Counted from the stretch's first letter, positions 18,708 through 28,766 are shown. The stretch is DNA of 64,000 nt from Gallibacterium melopsittaci (GCF_042433085.1 NZ_JBHLWA010000031.1:54820-118819), one strand, 5' to 3'. A program made the numbers and translations. Notes: generated from the letters alone by a model not told the origin.

Positions 18708-19467
18708 ATTTCTTCTCGGCTATTACATAAACTGGGCAGTAAGTTAAACTTACCTGCCCAGTTTGTAAGGTAAATTGTTCTTGATATTGTGCAATAAAAT
18801 TGTTTAGTTTGCTTTTCGTCCAAACTTGTTGTTGTGTGGCAGTAACACCTGTTGCTCGCAGGTGCTGTAACACTTCTAATGGCGAAGCAAAAGTTAATTG
18901 GATCGTTTCTGTAAATAGCTCTTGTACAATAAAATAATCTTCCAACCATCGCTGCCATTGTTCTAAGGTCGGATAGGTTAATCCTATACCTGTCAGAGTA
19001 CGAATTTCATACAAATTAGTAGGTGCAAAACTATTAAAGAGTAATATGCCTTGTTCATTTAATTGCTGATGGCAATTTGCAATAAATTGTTGTTGCTGAG
19101 TCAACCACTGAACTGTCGAAGCAGAACAGAGTAAATCACATTGTTGTTGCACCGCAATCTGTTCAATATCTCCTAATAAAAACTGTGCTGGTAGCTGTTT
19201 CTCGGTAATCAGTTGAGTAATCGCTTCACTTTGATAGAGATCATTTAATAACCATTGTTCCACATTGGCATAATTGGCTAAACGCTGTGTAAAATCCCCC
19301 GTACCACACCCGATTTCCAAAACGGTTGGAAAATCAGATTTACCCGACTTTGCTAATAATTGGATTAAGCGTTGATTAATCTGTTGTTGTGCTAAGGCTT
19401 GCGTAACATAGCTTTGCTGTGCCGATTGGAAGCACGTTTTAATTTTGCTTTTCTCTATTAACGCCAT
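18706..19467 (-). CDS. bioC: Malonyl-ACP O-methyltransferase BioC
   Basis: Methylates the free carboxyl of malonyl-ACP so that fatty-acid synthesis can build pimeloyl-ACP methyl ester, the first step of biotin synthesis. SAM motif I is VLEIGCGTGDF (about residues 49-59). 253 residues from the ATG at 19467, which has GGGAA at a good distance. A GTG four codons upstream would also be in frame. The gene overlaps the end of bioG by 10 bp. Last gene of bioA-F-G-C; its stop lies inside the shared adk terminator. Confidence 0.93.
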   Translation of the reverse strand: MALIEKSKIKTCFQSAQQSYVTQALAQQQINQRLIQLLAKSGKSDFPTVLEIGCGTGDFTQRLANYANVEQWLLNDLYQSEAITQLITEKQLPAQFLLGDIEQIAVQQQCDLLCSASTVQWLTQQQQFIANCHQQLNEQGILLFNSFAPTNLYEIRTLTGIGLTYPTLEQWQRWLEDYFIVQELFTETIQLTFASPLEVLQHLRATGVTATQQQVWTKSKLNNFIAQYQEQFTLQTGQVSLTYCPVYVIAEKK

Positions 19468-20102
19468 AGCGTTTCCCACTGTTGAAATAATGGGAAAATA
19501 TAATGCCCAGCTTCAATCGTTCTAATTTGGCATCGATCTTGCCAGTATGCTTGCTGATGACTGGTTGGGAAAATGCGATCTTGAGTACCAATCCACGCAA
19601 TATCCCACTTTAACGTTGCTTCAGATCGAACGCTGATCTGCTCGCTTAAAAAGGCTAATTCTTGATAAATATCATTGAGTTCACGATAGTCTGGCAAAGT
19701 TTGATAATGATTTAACAGCTCTCGATTCTGACACATTCGTCGTTCAAATTTATCTCGATTAGCAGAATTTAAACCTTGTAATGTTCCTTGAAATATTTGT
19801 GTTGGAATACCAAAGCGGTCATCACTAGGATAATGTGTACCATTAATTGCTATTGCTTTTGTTACTGGAATAGTTTGCATCACTTGTTCGGCAACCCAAA
19901 CCCCCATCGACCACGCTACAAGATAAATTTCTGTATAGGCAGAAAAATCAAAATCCAGTTGTAAATCCTGATAGTCATAACAAACTAATAAGTCATATTG
20001 ATCTGCTAGATCGAGGTGAGTTACTGCACTTGGTGGCGTTCCCCAACCCGCAAAATAGACAATCAATTTTTCTCGTTGTTGATGAAGATAATAAGTTTTC
20101 AT
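19458..20102 (-). CDS. bioG: Pimeloyl-[ACP] methyl ester esterase BioG
   Basis: Removes the methyl ester from pimeloyl-ACP methyl ester, the job done by BioH in E. coli. 214 residues with an alpha/beta-hydrolase outline: nucleophile elbow AWSMGVW with Ser65, C-terminal His200 in EAGHYIFP, and the family opening YYLHQQREKLIVYFAGWG. This belongs to the DUF452/BioG family found in Haemophilus and some other bacteria (established). Starts one base into the bioF stop and overlaps bioC, consistent with tight operon packing. Confidence 0.93.
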   Translation of the reverse strand: MKTYYLHQQREKLIVYFAGWGTPPSAVTHLDLADQYDLLVCYDYQDLQLDFDFSAYTEIYLVAWSMGVWVAEQVMQTIPVTKAIAINGTHYPSDDRFGIPTQIFQGTLQGLNSANRDKFERRMCQNRELLNHYQTLPDYRELNDIYQELAFLSEQISVRSEATLKWDIAWIGTQDRIFPTSHQQAYWQDRCQIRTIEAGHYIFPLFQQWETLWR

Positions 20103-21280
20103 TAGTTAGCTTCCTTGCATCGCTGTTGTTCAATATTACTGAGCACATCCATTAATTGTGCTATTTCTTCTGTATTAATTGCTGCCGTTAAGGAAAAACG
20201 TATGCGAGCAGTACCTTTTGGCACTGTCGGTGGGCGAATCGGTAACGCATAAAAACCTTGTTGTTGTAGCTGTTGTGCAACAGTAACGGTAGCTTGGTTA
20301 TCACCAATAATATAAGGCACGACATTGGTGCTACTTGGCATTGGCTGTTGTAATTCATCTTGAATAAACGCTCGTAATTGTTGACTAATTTGTGCTAAAT
20401 GTTGACGGTGTTGCGTTAATGTCGTTACTTTTTGCCAAATGAAATGACTCCATGCCACATTAAACGGTGGTAAGGCGGTGGAAAAAATGAGTGGTCGCAT
20501 AGTATTAATTAAATAGTTTTTAATTAATTGATCACACACAACAAAAGCACCCATTGACGCTAATGCCTTACCAAATGTTCCCACTAAAAAATCAATCTCA
20601 GCAATACAACCTTGTTGTTCGGCAAGCCCTAATCCTTTCTCACCAAAGACCCCAACAGCGTGGGCTTCATCAACATATAATAAAATATTCGGATATTGTT
20701 GTTTAAAATGAATAAGTTGCGCTAGGTCTGCACAATCACCGTCCATACTAAACACACTTTCCGTTACAATGATCACTTGTTCAAATGCTGCAGCTTGTTT
20801 CTCTAGAATTTGTGCCAGATGCTGATAATCATTATGGCGATAACGAACCCATTTACATTCCGCTAAACGGATACCATCAATTAAACTCGCGTGCACCAGT
20901 TTATCCGCTACAATCAACGTATGACGATGACAAATCGCAGGCAAGATCCCAATATTAGCGTGATAACCACTATTAAATAATAGGCAGGCTTCTCGTTGGT
21001 AATCTTGTGCGATTGTTTGTTCTAGCTGGTTATAAATCGGGAAATTCCCCGTTAATAAGCGTGAAGATGAACTGGTAAGAGGTAAATCTTGTACTTCAGA
21101 GAGAAATTGCTGCATTAAATCAGTTTCTGTTGCTAATCCTAAATAATCATTGGAAGACAAATTAAGTAACTTATTGCCTGCTTGTTCAATCCATTTTCCA
21201 GTATGTTCAATCTCTGGGAAAGCACGCTGCTGCCCAATCGCAGCTAATTCATTTAACTTCTGTGCAAAATATACCGTCAT
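20102..21280 (-). CDS. bioF: 8-amino-7-oxononanoate synthase
   Basis: PLP enzyme condensing pimeloyl-ACP with L-alanine. PLP lysine K238 in GTFGKALAS; cofactor contacts in VDEAHAVG (D204, H207); substrate region LNLSSNDYLGLA near 40. Length 392, family about 384-390. 6 bp after bioA and overlapping bioG by one base. Confidence 0.96.
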   Translation of the reverse strand: MTVYFAQKLNELAAIGQQRAFPEIEHTGKWIEQAGNKLLNLSSNDYLGLATETDLMQQFLSEVQDLPLTSSSSRLLTGNFPIYNQLEQTIAQDYQREACLLFNSGYHANIGILPAICHRHTLIVADKLVHASLIDGIRLAECKWVRYRHNDYQHLAQILEKQAAAFEQVIIVTESVFSMDGDCADLAQLIHFKQQYPNILLYVDEAHAVGVFGEKGLGLAEQQGCIAEIDFLVGTFGKALASMGAFVVCDQLIKNYLINTMRPLIFSTALPPFNVAWSHFIWQKVTTLTQHRQHLAQISQQLRAFIQDELQQPMPSSTNVVPYIIGDNQATVTVAQQLQQQGFYALPIRPPTVPKGTARIRFSLTAAINTEEIAQLMDVLSNIEQQRCKEAN

Positions 21281-21286
21281 CTTTCT

Positions 21287-22579
21287 TCACTTTTCCTGAT
21301 ACTCATCTTTAATCGCTTGTAGCATTCCGTGCATTAACGCTGTCAGTTCATCATCACTAATAATAAATGGTGGCATCACATAGACCAATTTTCCAAATGG
21401 ACGCAACCATACCCCTTGTTCAACAAAACGCGGCTGCAAAGTTGCCATATTGACGGGCTCTTTCATCTCAATAACGCCAATCGCTCCTAAAACTCGGACT
21501 TCTTGTACACAATCCCATGTTTGAGCAATCGCTAAACCTTGACATAATTGCTGCTCAATATGTTTTACTTTGTGCTGCCAATCTGTTCGCAATAATAATT
21601 CAATCGAGGCATTAGCGATGGCACACGCTAATGGATTACCCATAAAGGTTGGACCATGCATAAAACAGTGTGCTTCACCAGAACAGATCATCTCAGCAAC
21701 AGATTGGCTAGTAATGGTTGCAGACAAGGTTAAATAGCCACCTGTTAAGGCTTTTCCTAAACACATAATATCGGGTATCACATCTGCGTGTTGATAGGCA
21801 AATAATTTGCCAGTACGCCCAAAGCCCGTCGCAATTTCATCAAAAATCAGTAACACACCGTACTGCTCACAAAGTTTTTTGGCTTTTTGTAGGTAAACTG
21901 GGGAATAGAAATACATTCCGCCTGCACCTTGAACAATAGGTTCTAAAATTAAACCTGCAATATGTTGATACTGTTTCTCAAGTAGATCTTGTAATGGCTT
22001 AATTGCCTCGTCATTCCACACTTCCCCAAATTTTACTGATGGTTGTGGTAAAAAATATTGGATTGGTAAGCTCTTACTAAACAGAGAATGCATTCCAGTA
22101 ATCGGATCACACACTGACATAGCGTGCCATGTATCACCATGATAGCCAGAACGGATTGTGGCAAATTGATAACGTTGCGTTTCACCTTTAGCGTGTTGGT
22201 ATTGAATCGCCATTTTCATAGCAACTTCCACCGCTACTGAACCACTATCCGCAAAGAAAATTTTATCTAATCCTTGTGGCAAAATATCAACTAATGTTTT
22301 AGCTAATTTTGTCGCTGGTTCGTGGGTAAATCCACCAAACATAATATGGCTCATTTTTGCCAGCTGATCTTGTGCAGCTTGATTCAACACAGGATGATTA
22401 TAACCGTGTAAAACTGCCCACCAAGAGGACATTCCATCGATTAATTGTCGCCCATCTTTTAAGGTTATCCTAACGCCATCTGCTCGCTCTACTGGATAAA
22501 TCATAGGTGGATTGGTAATTGAGGCATAAGGATGCCAGATGTGTTTTTGATCAATATTGATACAATCTTGTAATTCCAT
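21287..22579 (-). CDS. bioA: Adenosylmethionine-8-amino-7-oxononanoate aminotransferase
   Basis: PLP aminotransferase using SAM as amino donor to make 7,8-diaminopelargonate. PLP lysine K276 in CLGKALTGGYL; opening HIWHPYAS and the GMSSWWAVLHGYNHP stretch (49-63) are typical of BioA. Length 430, E. coli 429. First gene of bioA-F-G-C. The next steps, bioD and bioB, are not in the window; bioD would usually end such an operon. I saw no BirA-type operator in the short leader. Confidence 0.97.
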   Translation of the reverse strand: MELQDCINIDQKHIWHPYASITNPPMIYPVERADGVRITLKDGRQLIDGMSSWWAVLHGYNHPVLNQAAQDQLAKMSHIMFGGFTHEPATKLAKTLVDILPQGLDKIFFADSGSVAVEVAMKMAIQYQHAKGETQRYQFATIRSGYHGDTWHAMSVCDPITGMHSLFSKSLPIQYFLPQPSVKFGEVWNDEAIKPLQDLLEKQYQHIAGLILEPIVQGAGGMYFYSPVYLQKAKKLCEQYGVLLIFDEIATGFGRTGKLFAYQHADVIPDIMCLGKALTGGYLTLSATITSQSVAEMICSGEAHCFMHGPTFMGNPLACAIANASIELLLRTDWQHKVKHIEQQLCQGLAIAQTWDCVQEVRVLGAIGVIEMKEPVNMATLQPRFVEQGVWLRPFGKLVYVMPPFIISDDELTALMHGMLQAIKDEYQEK

Positions 22580-22621
22580 CTTCTTATATTATGGTTTTGC
22601 ACATAGAAATATAATTAAACA

Positions 22622-22653
22622 AAAGCTCCATAGCGTGATTTCTATGGAGCTTT
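22622..22653 (-). terminator. Terminator after ppiD
   Basis: Perfect 12-bp stem (22622-22633 with 22642-22653), 8-base loop; on the minus strand it runs on into TTTTGTTTAATT. It separates ppiD from bioA, which read in the same direction. Confidence 0.87.
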
Positions 22654-22675
22654 ATAATGAGTTGATCAATAAAAA

Positions 22676-24544
22676 TTATTGATCTTGTAATTGATCTAAC
22701 ATTTCTTGGTTAATTTCAACTTTTGCTTTTTCTCTTAATGCTTTTAACAATGTAGATTGTAAATCGTTCTGACGAATTTGCATTAACTGAGTAACAAAGC
22801 TCTTCTCTTGATCTGCAGATAATTGTCCATCTTCCACTTTGTCTAATGCAATCACGACAATGTCACCATTCTCATTCGCACCAACGTGATAAGTTGGTTT
22901 ATTATCCACTGGTTTTGGCATCGCAAAAATTTGCTTATCCAAAGTTGGATTTTTACTTTCCGCATAAACAGACGTTAAATCTTGCTTGAACTCTACTGCC
23001 GAAGTATCACCCGCTTGTAATTTCGCCACTAAGCCTTTCACACGCTCTAGCTCAATTTTTTCTGCTTTTTGACGTTGTAAAAATTCAACAATTTGTGCTT
23101 TTGCTTCTGCCAAAGGTTTTGTTCCTGCTGCTTTGTAATCCATTACACGGAACATCACGCTATGGTTTTCACCAACACTAATCATTGATGAATTCGCTCC
23201 ACCTTGAATTAATTCAGGGCTAAAAATTTCACTTACAACATTACTAAAATTTAATGCTGCTGGCACATCATCACGCGCAAAATAACCAGTTTCTTTTACT
23301 GTTAAATTACCCTCTTTTGCTGCTGCAGCTAGACCACTTTGATCTTCAAATGCTTTATCAGCAACGGCTTTTTCTACACTAAAATATTCACGAGTTGCTA
23401 AATCTTGACGCACGAGATCCGTAATTTTACTTTTCACTTGTTCTAACGGTAAAACTTTAGCTTCGTGACGCTCTAATACTTTAATGATGTGATATTTATC
23501 ATCTACTTTGGTCGGTTTGCTATATGCACCAACTGCCGTTTCATTTGCAGCTGTTTCAAACGCTTTTGGTAATTGTCCTGGTACAACCCAACTTAAATCA
23601 CCACCATTTACTGCAGTTAATTTATCAATCGAATATTGTTTTGCTAATGCTTCAAAATTCTCACCTTGTTGGAGTTTCTGATAAATATCATTCGCTTCTT
23701 TTTCTGTTGTAACTTGAATATGTTCAAGATGTTGGCTAGCTTGTCCCATAAATTGGGCTTTATTGTCTTGATAATATTGTGCAATTTCAACATCACTTAC
23801 TTGAAGATTTTTCGCTAAATCATCTTTATTCAAATCAAGATATTGCACTTTTACTAACTCAGGTGTGGCAAAAGCTGCTTTATGCTCGTTGTAATAAGAT
23901 TCAACTTCTTGATCAGAAATCGTCTGTTTAGCAGCTAAAGGTGCAACTGGGAATGTTGCTAAACGAACGGTACGTTTTTGGAAAAATAACTTCACAAATT
24001 GTTGCTGTTGTTCAGCAGTAAGGAAATCCGTGCCCAATAACGAATTCATCAACTGTCCCATGACTAAATCTTGACGCACTAAATTGGCATACTGTTCTGA
24101 TGTCAAACCATTACTCGTTAAGAGTTGTTGATAAATAGCATTATCAAATTGACCATCTTTTTGGAAGTTCGGATTCATCACAATCGCTTGCTTAACGGCT
24201 TCATCACCAACGCCAAGACTTAATTCATCAATATATTGACGTAATAACTCTTCATTAATTAAACGTTCTAATACTGATTTGCGTAAGCCATTAGTAAACT
24301 CTGCAGAATCAGCAACTGCTGCAAACTTATCGCCCATTTGCATCGCTAATTGTTGATATTGTGATTGATATTGTTGTTGGAATTGACGTTGAGAAATTTC
24401 AACTCCATTTACGGTCGCTGCGGAGGTATTTTGACGTGAAATTAAATAGCCAGCAACGCCACTTAATACAAATGAAACGGCAATTACTCCCATTAATACT
24501 TTCCAGACAACACTATTTGTGTATCCGCGCAGTTTCTCCATCAT
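22676..24544 (-). CDS. ppiD: Periplasmic folding chaperone PpiD
   Basis: Inner-membrane-anchored periplasmic chaperone at the exit of the SecYEG channel. From the ATG at 24544 it has 622 residues (E. coli 623): membrane anchor at about 12-33 (VLMGVIAVSFVLSGVAGYL), a SurA-N-like chaperone domain, then a parvulin domain at about 255-350 with HLEHIQVTTEKEA and GGDLSWVVPGQLP. The chosen start has AAGGA 10 bp upstream; the frame stays open 24 codons further but those codons look non-coding. The 303 bp upstream hold a -10 TATAAT (24588-24593, minus) and the guaA hairpin, nothing else seen. Confidence 0.94.
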   Translation of the reverse strand: MMEKLRGYTNSVVWKVLMGVIAVSFVLSGVAGYLISRQNTSAATVNGVEISQRQFQQQYQSQYQQLAMQMGDKFAAVADSAEFTNGLRKSVLERLINEELLRQYIDELSLGVGDEAVKQAIVMNPNFQKDGQFDNAIYQQLLTSNGLTSEQYANLVRQDLVMGQLMNSLLGTDFLTAEQQQQFVKLFFQKRTVRLATFPVAPLAAKQTISDQEVESYYNEHKAAFATPELVKVQYLDLNKDDLAKNLQVSDVEIAQYYQDNKAQFMGQASQHLEHIQVTTEKEANDIYQKLQQGENFEALAKQYSIDKLTAVNGGDLSWVVPGQLPKAFETAANETAVGAYSKPTKVDDKYHIIKVLERHEAKVLPLEQVKSKITDLVRQDLATREYFSVEKAVADKAFEDQSGLAAAAKEGNLTVKETGYFARDDVPAALNFSNVVSEIFSPELIQGGANSSMISVGENHSVMFRVMDYKAAGTKPLAEAKAQIVEFLQRQKAEKIELERVKGLVAKLQAGDTSAVEFKQDLTSVYAESKNPTLDKQIFAMPKPVDNKPTYHVGANENGDIVVIALDKVEDGQLSADQEKSFVTQLMQIRQNDLQSTLLKALREKAKVEINQEMLDQLQDQ

Positions 24545-24775
24545 AGTGAGATTTTCCTTATATGAATAAAAGACAATAATGTGCGAGATTATATAGAAAA
24601 GTTGCTTATCCTGCACCTATTATAGTAAAGCCAGTTGATATGATTTCAGGTTTAATTTTAATAGTTGTATAAGTTATAAGCGGTTTTGCAGTTATATGAA
24701 TTAACGAAAATTATTAACTAACGATTAGCTATCGTCGTTCTTAGATTCTATTGCAACAATGAGATTCTTAATAAA

Positions 24776-24825
24776 GACCACACTAGGATTAACTATGTAT
24801 TAATAGTCTTGTTCCTAGTATGGTC
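24776..24825 (-). terminator. Probable terminator after guaA
   Basis: 13-base arms (24776-24788 and 24813-24825) with one mismatch and a 24-base loop that holds a smaller inverted repeat. On the minus strand a TTTATT tract follows. Confidence 0.6.
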
Positions 24826-24847
24826 ACTTTATTTTTATGAGATATGA

Positions 24848-26422
24848 TTATTCCCACTCTATCGTTGCTGGCGGTTTACCACTCACGTCATAAACCACAC
24901 GGGAAATACCATCAATTTCATTGATAATACGATTAGACACTTTACCTAATAGTTCATAAGGCAGATGTGCCCAATGGGCAGTCATAAAATCGATTGTTTC
25001 TACTGCACGCAATGACACCACCCAATCATATTTGCGTCCATCGCCCATTACGCCAACCGATTTAACAGGTAGGAAAACAGTAAAGGCTTGGCTCACTTTG
25101 TGATACCAACCTGAATTATGTAATTCTTCAATAAAGATCGCATCGGCACGACGTAACAGATCGCAATATTCTTTCTTCACTTCGCCCAATACTCGCACAC
25201 CAAGACCTGGACCTGGGAATGGATGGCGATAAAGCATATCGTAAGGCAAACCTAACGCTAGACCGATTTTACGCACTTCATCTTTAAACAACTCTTTTAG
25301 CGGTTCAACTAAACCAAGTTTCATATAATCAGGTAAGCCACCAACATTATGGTGCGATTTGATCACATGCGCTTTGCCTGTTTTACTCGCTGCAGATTCG
25401 ATCACATCAGGATAAATCGTGCCTTGTGCCAACCATTTCACATTGGTGTGTTTATGTGATTCTTCATCAAACACATCAATAAACACTTTGCCAATCACTT
25501 TACGTTTGGCTTCAGGATCACTAACACCCGCTAATTCTCCTAAGAAACGATCTTCGGCATTTACACGGGTAATGTTCAAGCCAAATTTATTACCGAACAT
25601 TTCCATAACTTGATCGCCTTCATTTAGGCGTAATAAACCATTATCTACAAACACACAATGAAGGTTATGCCCTATCGCACGTTGTAATAATAGTGCGGTA
25701 ACAGAAGAATCTACCCCACCAGATAACGCAAGAATCACTTCATCATTACCTACTTGAGCTTTGATGCGAGCAACTGCATCTTCAATAATATTATCTGCTG
25801 TCCAACGTTTTTCACATTGACAAATTCCCACCACAAAATTTTCTAATAATGCTAACCCTTGTTTTGAATGAGTCACTTCTGGATGGAACTGCACGCCATA
25901 AAAATGACGAGATTCATCCGCCATTGCCGCTATCGGACAAGACTCTGTTGCTGCAGAAATATGGAATTGAGGTGGAATTTTAGTTACTTTATCACCATGA
26001 CTCATCCAAACATCTAATAAGGCATTACCTTGTGCTGAATGGGCATCGGCTAACGCTTTAAACAAATTATCTTTGGCTAACACTTCAACTGCAGCATAAC
26101 CAAATTCACGTTCACTTGATCCTTCAACTAAGCCACCTAACTGCATTGCCATCGTTTGCATACCATAACAGATACCCAATACAGGTACACCTGCATTAAA
26201 CACATATTCTGGTGCACGAGGGCTTCCAGTTTCAGTAGTACTTTCTGGACCACCTGAAAGAATGATCCCGTTTGGTGCAAATTGACGAATATCTTCTTCG
26301 GCAACATCCCATGCCCACAACTCACAATAAACGCCAATTTCACGTACACGACGTGCGATAAGTTGCGTATATTGCGACCCAAAGTCCAAAATTAAAATTT
26401 TATGTTGGTGAATATTATTCAT
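24848..26422 (-). CDS. guaA: GMP synthase (glutamine-hydrolysing)
   Basis: Converts XMP to GMP with glutamine. Class I amidotransferase domain at about 8-200 with nucleophile C85 (GICYGMQ) and the QFHPEVTHS histidine/glutamate pair near 180; ATP pyrophosphatase domain with PP-loop LSGGVDSSV near 230; C-terminal dimerisation domain ending PPATIEWE. Length 524, E. coli 525. Usually next to guaB; here a HAD phosphatase gene and a guaB terminator lie between them. Confidence 0.98.
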   Translation of the reverse strand: MNNIHQHKILILDFGSQYTQLIARRVREIGVYCELWAWDVAEEDIRQFAPNGIILSGGPESTTETGSPRAPEYVFNAGVPVLGICYGMQTMAMQLGGLVEGSSEREFGYAAVEVLAKDNLFKALADAHSAQGNALLDVWMSHGDKVTKIPPQFHISAATESCPIAAMADESRHFYGVQFHPEVTHSKQGLALLENFVVGICQCEKRWTADNIIEDAVARIKAQVGNDEVILALSGGVDSSVTALLLQRAIGHNLHCVFVDNGLLRLNEGDQVMEMFGNKFGLNITRVNAEDRFLGELAGVSDPEAKRKVIGKVFIDVFDEESHKHTNVKWLAQGTIYPDVIESAASKTGKAHVIKSHHNVGGLPDYMKLGLVEPLKELFKDEVRKIGLALGLPYDMLYRHPFPGPGLGVRVLGEVKKEYCDLLRRADAIFIEELHNSGWYHKVSQAFTVFLPVKSVGVMGDGRKYDWVVSLRAVETIDFMTAHWAHLPYELLGKVSNRIINEIDGISRVVYDVSGKPPATIEWE

Positions 26423-26478
26423 GTTGTTTCTCTAGTTGATTAAAATAATGACTGATGCACTGCTAAAATTGGTTACTT

Positions 26479-27144
26479 TTACTGATGTAATTGACAAATA
26501 GTGCCTAAAATTTCTTGCATATCTTTGCCCATATAATCTGCTAATGATTGATCAATTAACATACGCTTTTCTTCATAGCCAATCACGGTTAATCCTGCTG
26601 CTTTCGCCGCTTGCATACCATAGAACGAATCCTCTATTGCGACAGCATTTTTAGCTGTCACACCTAGTTTATCTAAGGTATAACGATAAATCTCTGGATC
26701 GGGTTTGCTACGAACAAACATCTCACCACTTACAATGCAATCGAACGCTTCTTTAATGCCACAAGTCATTAAAATTCGCTCAATATGCAGTTGTGAAGAG
26801 GAAGAGGCAACTGCTAGTTTTATCTGCTGCTGTTTAGCAAATTCAATGATTTTGCTAATGTCTTGACGAAAAATTGCACGATAATCTAGATGCTGAAACA
26901 GATCATCCCAAAAAAGATAATACTGTTCTCTAATTTCATCTAATGATAGGGAGGAACCAGATAATTTCTTAATCACAGCTGGAATATCTTTTAATGATTT
27001 TCCGACCACCTCTGATTGCTGTTCTAACGTAATTGGCTGATTGTGTTGTTTCAAGCGCTCAATAAATTCCCGTTGTGCATTAAACTCAACATATTCAGTA
27101 TCAACAATCACACCATCCATATCAAAGATAATTGCTTGTAACAT
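26479..27144 (-). CDS. HAD-superfamily phosphatase / beta-phosphoglucomutase-like
   Basis: A 221-residue cytosolic HAD hydrolase of subfamily IA. Motif I is FDMDGVIVDTE (nucleophile D8, acid D10), motif II AVASSSS, motif III lysine in RSKPDPEIY, motif IV EDSFYGMQAAKAAG. The cap is the helical C1 type. Candidates are sugar-phosphate phosphatase (HxpB/YniC-like) or beta-phosphoglucomutase-like; the sequence alone does not decide. ATG at 27144 chosen because motif I starts there; the 20 upstream codons overlap the guaB terminator. 56 bp upstream of guaA on the same strand. Confidence 0.85.
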   Translation of the reverse strand: MLQAIIFDMDGVIVDTEYVEFNAQREFIERLKQHNQPITLEQQSEVVGKSLKDIPAVIKKLSGSSLSLDEIREQYYLFWDDLFQHLDYRAIFRQDISKIIEFAKQQQIKLAVASSSSQLHIERILMTCGIKEAFDCIVSGEMFVRSKPDPEIYRYTLDKLGVTAKNAVAIEDSFYGMQAAKAAGLTVIGYEEKRMLIDQSLADYMGKDMQEILGTICQLHQ

Positions 27145-27193
27145 CTTATTTGCCCGTATTTGATAGAAACTTATGCAATATAATAAACAAAAA

Positions 27194-27229
27194 AATACAG
27201 CCAAACTCGTTATTAAGTTTAGCTGTATT
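27194..27229 (-). terminator. Terminator after guaB
   Basis: 14-base arms (27194-27207 and 27216-27229) with one mismatch and an 8-base loop; on the minus strand TTTTTGTTTATT follows. Lies 6 bp past the guaB stop. Confidence 0.85.
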
Positions 27230-27234
27230 GTTCA

Positions 27235-28704
27235 TTAGCCCATACGATAGTTAGGCGCTTCTTTAGTGATAGTCACATCGTGAACGTGGCTTTCTTTAAT
27301 CCCCGCACCACTAATCCGCACAAATTGAGCTTTAGTACGAAGTTCTTCAATAGTCGCACATCCAGTTAATCCCATACAAGAACGCAAGCCACCCATTTGT
27401 TGGTGAATAATTTCTTTAAGATAGCCCTTATAAGCAATACGTCCTTCAATACCTTCTGGTACTAACTTATCTGCCGCATTATCAGATTGGAAATAACGGT
27501 CTGATGAACCTTTTGCCATTGCCCCTAATGATCCCATACCACGATAAGATTTAAAGGCACGACCTTGATAAAGTTCAATTTCACCTGGTGCTTCTTCTGT
27601 CCCTGCCAACATTGAACCAACCATGACACAAGATGCACCTGCTGCAATCGCTTTCGCTATATCACCAGAGTAACGAATACCGCCATCTGCAATCACTGGA
27701 ATACCACGATCCTTTAAAGCCTCTGCAGCATCAGCAATCGCAGTGATTTGCGGTACACCTACCCCTGTCACAATGCGTGTAGTACAAATTGAACCTGGTC
27801 CAATACCAATTTTCACCGCACTTGCACCTGCATCAGCTAAAGCTATTGCACCTTCAGCAGTCGCCACATTACCCGCAACAATTTGTAAATCTGGATATTT
27901 CGCACGGGTTTCACGAACACGCTGTAACACGCCTTCTGAATGACCATGTGAAGAGTCAATTAACAGAACATCTACTCCCGCTTTAACTAACGCATCGATA
28001 CGTTCTTCATTACCTGGACCAGCTCCTACTGCTGCACCAACACGCAAACGTCCAAACTCATCTTTACACGCATTTGGTTTTTGCTCTGATTTTTGGTAAT
28101 CCTTTAAGGTAATCATTCCTTTTAATTTAAATTCGCTATCAACTACTAACACTTTTTCTACACGATGGCGGTGCATTAAAGTAAAAATATGTTCACGATT
28201 TGCAGATTCACCATCTGTCACTGTGACTAATCGCTCTTTTGGTGTCATCACTGCTGTAACAGGTAACGATAAATCAGAAACAAAGCGAGTATCACGCCCT
28301 GTCACAATACCTAATAAGTCACCATTTTCTGAAGTCACTGGATAACCAGCAAATTTATTTTTCTTCGTTAATTCAGCAACTTCTGCCAAGGTTGTTGTTG
28401 GACGAACAGTAATAGGATCATTAACAATCCCACTCTCGAATTTTTTCACTTTGCGCACACGCTCCGCTTGGCGTTCAATACTCATATTCTTATGAATAAA
28501 ACCAATTCCACCTTCTTGTGCTAAAGCGATTGCCATTTTCGCCTCAGTAACAGTATCCATTGCTGCAGATAAAATTGGAATATTTAAACGGATTTTTTGT
28601 GTAAGTTGAGTTGAAAGATTTGCCGTATTTGGAAGTACGGTGGAGTGTGCAGGTACGAGAAGAACATCATCAAAAGTGAGGGCTTCTTTAATTACTCTAA
28701 GCAT
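27235..28704 (-). CDS. guaB: Inosine-5'-monophosphate dehydrogenase
   Basis: NAD-dependent IMP to XMP, the committed step of guanine nucleotide synthesis. TIM barrel with catalytic C307 (GIGPGSICTTRIV), two CBS domains inserted at about 95-205, flap and RGMGSLGAM phosphate loop. Length 489, E. coli 488. The promoter is clear (28767-28795) and a PurR-type box lies upstream (28814-28829). Confidence 0.98.
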   Translation of the reverse strand: MLRVIKEALTFDDVLLVPAHSTVLPNTANLSTQLTQKIRLNIPILSAAMDTVTEAKMAIALAQEGGIGFIHKNMSIERQAERVRKVKKFESGIVNDPITVRPTTTLAEVAELTKKNKFAGYPVTSENGDLLGIVTGRDTRFVSDLSLPVTAVMTPKERLVTVTDGESANREHIFTLMHRHRVEKVLVVDSEFKLKGMITLKDYQKSEQKPNACKDEFGRLRVGAAVGAGPGNEERIDALVKAGVDVLLIDSSHGHSEGVLQRVRETRAKYPDLQIVAGNVATAEGAIALADAGASAVKIGIGPGSICTTRIVTGVGVPQITAIADAAEALKDRGIPVIADGGIRYSGDIAKAIAAGASCVMVGSMLAGTEEAPGEIELYQGRAFKSYRGMGSLGAMAKGSSDRYFQSDNAADKLVPEGIEGRIAYKGYLKEIIHQQMGGLRSCMGLTGCATIEELRTKAQFVRISGAGIKESHVHDVTITKEAPNYRMG

Positions 28705-28766
28705 TGCAATATCTCTCTGTTAAATTGTGAATGAAATGAAAAATAGATGAAAAATATTGCGGCGGC

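Noticed and set aside
24341..24616. ppiD starting at 24616
   Set aside because: The first 24 residues are not PpiD-like and cover the -10 box; ATG 24544 has the ribosome site and the correct length.
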